64,000 nt of DNA from contig OW568881.1 of assembly GCA_938743325.2 (NCBI GenBank), forward strand, positions 372,001 to 436,000, in the 5' to 3' direction. Shown one piece after another: positions 61,453-64,000 of the stretch (position 1 is its first letter; each line of letters starts with the position of its first letter). Source of the stretch: Pycnococcus provasolii. Taxonomy: Eukaryota > Chlorophyta > Pseudoscourfieldiophyceae > Pseudoscourfieldiales > Pycnococcaceae. A model generated the notes under the pieces. The model did not search any database, was not told where the DNA came from, and saw only the letters and a list, made by a program, of their open reading frames with translations. Made by a program: the position numbers and the translations under genes.

Positions 61453-63033
61453 TTACAGTTGCTTTTCTCCTTCCCGTTTTCGGCTCATTGCCTTCGCCAC
61501 ACTCACAGCAATAGGGAGCAAAGTTGGGAAAAAGTACGGCAAAAGCACGGCGACTTTGTGCTCGAGTGGCTTGTACAAATCCGAGATGGCGTCAGGATGG
61601 AACGACGCCGCCATAGACTGCAGGTGCCCAAGCGACACATACAAAGATGCACGCCGCTCGGCTTGTGCCACCTCCGACAGCGTCGCCTTCTCCAAATCTT
61701 CTAGACGCAAGAGAACTTGTGTGCCAGCTTCCAGCCAAGCCTCCGCATCCTTGAGCGTTGCGGCGGCAGAATCGGAAACCGCGCTTCCTGGAAATCCAGC
61801 GACGAGCTCGCGCACGTCGTCGAGTGTTCGGCGTGCGTGCTCGTACTCGACGACGCGCTTGTGCAGCGCAATGGCGTCAGCCTCAAAGAGTGCAATTCCG
61901 GACATCGGCGGTGCACCCTCCCAACGTCCGCCGGGCGTGCGCGCGGGCAGGCCGAGATGAAGTCGCACGTGGCTTGCCAGCCGCTGTACCGCGGCGTGCA
62001 TTGAAGCGGGCGTGATCACTCCATCAGCACCCACAACAACACTCGACACACCGCCATAGCCCGTCAAGCGAAACGACGGTGCCAGCTCTTTCGTCGACGT
62101 CTCGAACAGCAGCGGTGACTCCGTCGGCTCACCGGCTATCACAATCAGGTTGATCGTTGGCGTGGTCGTGTGTCGTCCAGGAGGAACGCACGACGAGAAG
62201 TCCTCGCATCCATCCACTGGACTTGGCAGGCTCCTCTTGGAATCAGGCGACGCGGACGGCGACGACGCGAACAACCGCCAGCTTGCGTCGACGACAACCG
62301 CACGCTTGCCGCGAGGCACGTACCGGTGCGTGCCATTGATTTTCACAAGAGAGGCGTCCACGGAAGCGCCGACGAGCGTGGTGACGTCATACGTCAGTCG
62401 AAGGTGAGCAAAGCTGAGGTCCTCGACGAGAGGCTGCAGATAGTTCTTGACGACGAGCGCCTTGTCGTACGTTGCCGGGCTGGCGGCGTTGGATGCGACG
62501 ACGCTGAACGACACGTGAAAGTGGTGCTTGTTGGCGAAAGGTGGCGGTTTGCCGCGGCTCGTCCACGTTCGTGCCACGTCGCGGTATGTGGTGACGAGGT
62601 GCTGCGCAACGGCGTTGGCGCACTCCTTGTCTTCGCCAGCTGCGCACCGCGCGACGAACGTGCGCGATGCGGTTGGCTTTACCGCTGCCTTGTTGCCGCG
62701 CGAGGCGTCGTCGTGCTTGATCTGCACGGTAATTGTCATTGGTGGCGACACATCGTCGTCATTTACCACATAAAATTTATTCACCGGCCCGAAGACGACG
62801 ACATCGTCATCTCTTTGGTTCGCAGAAGACGACAGGGCCGACGCTAGGAGACGCACGAAATCCGTAGACGTAGACGGGTCGATGACACGAACAGGCAGGC
62901 GAGGAGTTGCAGGTTGCTGAATGTTTTGCTGAGTTAGCGGCAGAGGAGGCAGCTGCGCACGGCGAGGCGGTTCGTACGCGAGCAGTGCTGCAAGGAGCAC
63001 GCTGGCCAGGCACGTCAGCGACACGAGCAGCAT
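61453..63033 (-). CDS. PIGS: GPI transamidase subunit PIG-S
   Basis: 526 residues from the ATG at 63033. PIG-S is a membrane subunit of the ER complex that attaches GPI anchors to proteins, relevant here because GPI-tailed candidates lie in the same window. One helix at each end: LLVSLTCLASVLLAALLAYEPPRR and LLPYFFPTLLPIAVSVAKAM. Between them a large lumenal part with HVSFSVVASNAASP, KNYLQPLVEDL, LIVIAGEPTESPL, APSFRLTGYGGVSSVV (the family's SFL-x-P-x-WGG block) and RLASHVRLHLGLP. Length and topology agree with PIG-S; conservation is moderate. Confidence 0.78.
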   Translation of the reverse strand: MLLVSLTCLASVLLAALLAYEPPRRAQLPPLPLTQQNIQQPATPRLPVRVIDPSTSTDFVRLLASALSSSANQRDDDVVVFGPVNKFYVVNDDDVSPPMTITVQIKHDDASRGNKAAVKPTASRTFVARCAAGEDKECANAVAQHLVTTYRDVARTWTSRGKPPPFANKHHFHVSFSVVASNAASPATYDKALVVKNYLQPLVEDLSFAHLRLTYDVTTLVGASVDASLVKINGTHRYVPRGKRAVVVDASWRLFASSPSASPDSKRSLPSPVDGCEDFSSCVPPGRHTTTPTINLIVIAGEPTESPLLFETSTKELAPSFRLTGYGGVSSVVVGADGVITPASMHAAVQRLASHVRLHLGLPARTPGGRWEGAPPMSGIALFEADAIALHKRVVEYEHARRTLDDVRELVAGFPGSAVSDSAAATLKDAEAWLEAGTQVLLRLEDLEKATLSEVAQAERRASLYVSLGHLQSMAASFHPDAISDLYKPLEHKVAVLLPYFFPTLLPIAVSVAKAMSRKREGEKQL

Positions 63034-63044
63034 CTCGCGCGCGT

Positions 63045-63171
63045 GGGAGGGGAGGGAGGGACAAAGGGCGAGGGGGGGTGTAGTGTAAAGGGGGAGGGAA
63101 AGGGTTACGAGCCCTCCCCCTCCTCCCCTCCCCTAGGTCCCTCCCCTTCCCCTCTCCTCCTCCTCCCCTCC
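63045..63171. promoter_or_regulatory. Bidirectional polypurine/polypyrimidine promoter
   Basis: The 154 bases between PIGS and the next gene are G/A-rich in the left half (63045-63105, pyrimidine in the sense of PIGS) and C/T-rich in the right half (63112-63171, sense of the plus gene). The compact mirror arrangement fits a shared promoter with one tract per direction. Confidence 0.45.
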
Positions 63172-63187
63172 GACAAACGACGCGCCC

Positions 63188-63664
63188 ATGGAAGTGCGCG
63201 CCTCGTTAAGGAGGGCGCTCATTATAGGCGCCGCGTGTGCCGTCCCGCTGCACATATCCACGCAGAGGTACATATGGAGGAGCACGGCTCAAGCATGTGA
63301 CAACATGCCAAACGCACCGCCAACCGCTAGCGACGACACTGACGCGAAGGTGCGTACCAACTACGAAGCCTTGGGTTTTGCTTTCACTCATGTGGCTGCT
63401 ATCGTAGTCGTCGTCACGTGTTGGAAAGTTAGAGAGAGCGACAACAAAGAAACAGACAAACAAAAAACCCTGCTATCGACACAGAAACCCAGCGAATATT
63501 AACACGACTCACAACACTCACACAACAACCACTCAAACGAAATGCAGGCGCTACCGCCTTTAGTGAGCGAAGAAGCTCTTCAGAATGTCGCGAACACTTG
63601 GAATACCGCACTCGACGCCGTGGGTAAGGAAGTCGTTGAATTCCTGGCAAAAAAGGGCTTGTGA
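63188..63664 (+). CDS. Small membrane protein, possibly MIC13/QIL1-like
   Basis: 92 residues in two exons, 63188-63349 and 63548-63664; the 198-nt intron has GTGCGT and ATGCAG, phase 0. N-terminal hydrophobic stretch ALIIGAACAVPLHI with Arg before and after, then a polar linker, then a helical C-terminus (LQNVANTWNTALDAVGKEVV). Small size, N-terminal helix and the W-N-x motif in the last third resemble the MICOS subunit MIC13/QIL1 of mitochondrial cristae junctions. The similarity is slight; it could be another small organelle membrane protein. Splice support: matching donor type and an open, helical second exon. Confidence 0.55.
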
Positions 63665-63958
63665 CGGGCTTCAGGCGACTAGACGCCATGGACAAGACGA
63701 CGTGTGTCGAGGCGAGTACCTGGTTCTTTGAAGCCACGTGTGACACGAAGAAAAGTCAAGCGGTCGTTTTGCGGGTGTCGTAGCGCAATTGTCACGAGCG
63801 AAGGCGCAAGACGGCGCGGCGTCAAATGGGGCGGAGTGAGTTAAGCCTAAGCAGAACAAACTTGTAAGGTAAAATGTAAGGAAGTTAAACACATATGTCG
63901 CGAAGGGTCGTCTTTGCCGTGTTTGACCGACCACTTTGCCAAGCGAAACCGTCCCGCT
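63665..63958. other. Intergenic, convergent 3' ends
   Basis: 3' regions of the gene at 63188 and of the minus-strand gene at the window edge. No further element seen. Confidence 0.4.
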
Positions 63959-64000
63959 TTACAGCTCGTCGTGGATGGCGCTGTGCCATTCGAGATCTTC
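63959..64000 (-). CDS. 3' end of an ER-resident protein gene (C-terminal HDEL)
   Basis: The minus strand reads EDLEWHSAIHDEL followed by TAA, with the frame open to the window edge. HDEL at the very C-terminus is the canonical ER retrieval signal of plants and yeast. Only 13 codons are visible, so the protein cannot be named; a lumenal chaperone, glycan enzyme or oxidoreductase is possible. Chance occurrence of a terminal HDEL is low but not negligible for such a short piece. Confidence 0.45.
   Translation of the reverse strand, partial: EDLEWHSAIHDEL

Noticed and set aside
1-64000. CRISPR arrays, tRNA and rRNA genes, virus-derived or LTR elements
   Set aside because: No regularly spaced direct repeats with unique spacers, no B-box type tRNA core in a cloverleaf context, no rRNA blocks, and no reverse transcriptase, integrase or capsid motifs were seen.

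Overview
The window is nuclear DNA of a eukaryote, most likely a small, gene-dense green alga (chlorophyte or prasinophyte-grade). The evidence for this is: spliceosomal introns with GTACGT, GTGCGT, GTATGT and GTGAGT donors; SPPPP-type hydroxyproline-rich linkers; nucleus-encoded plastid proteins (SufD, an ABC1K-type kinase, class I aldolase) with Arg/Ala/Ser-rich leaders; a SWEET transporter; and a receptor-like kinase with a Pelle-type kinase domain. Codon use is GC-rich, introns are few and short (78-464 nt), and intergenic gaps range from under 100 nt to about 1.3 kb. The species cannot be named from the sequence alone.

Layout. 1-6.1 kb: 3' end of a bestrophin-like channel gene, the ribonucleotide reductase large subunit (minus, one intron) and an RGG-rich RNA-binding-type protein. 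6.5-12.4 kb: a single-exon BRCA2 homologue with nine BRC-like repeats in a fresh tandem array. 13.5-27.2 kb: an orphan multi-pass membrane protein, a GT14-type glycosyltransferase, a receptor-type nucleotidyl cyclase with two complementary catalytic domains, a truncated LAGLIDADG endonuclease relic, and an orphan Cys-rich multi-pass membrane protein. 28.4-41.6 kb, cell surface genes: a 2.3-kilo-residue receptor kinase (Cys-rich lectin-like module, Pro-rich linkers, seven Ig-like repeats, TM, kinase, RING), a TPR/FAS1/cupredoxin protein with a GPI-type tail, and a secreted formamidase/acetamidase whose domain has been duplicated almost without change. 42.3-48.4 kb: ribosomal protein eS17, plastid SufD, an unknown protein, a foldback or TIR element lying in the promoter of a TPR gene, and a small unknown gene. 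48.7-64 kb: a 2,011-residue IPT/TIG-like secreted protein, an ABC1/UbiB-type plastid kinase, a SWEET transporter, plastid class I fructose-bisphosphate aldolase, V-ATPase subunit G, PIG-S, a small MIC13-like protein, and the last codons of a gene ending in HDEL.

Functional links. RNR, the BRCA2 homologue and possibly the RGG protein sit together and belong to nucleotide supply, recombination repair and RNA handling. A telomere-type repeat lies 174 nt upstream of BRCA2. The 28-55 kb stretch is rich in secreted or surface proteins. Many genes on both strands have a strand-polarised pyrimidine tract 20-130 nt before the start codon, which resembles the plant Y-patch and helps to choose starts. 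No rRNA, tRNA, CRISPR array, retrovirus-like element or virus copy was seen.
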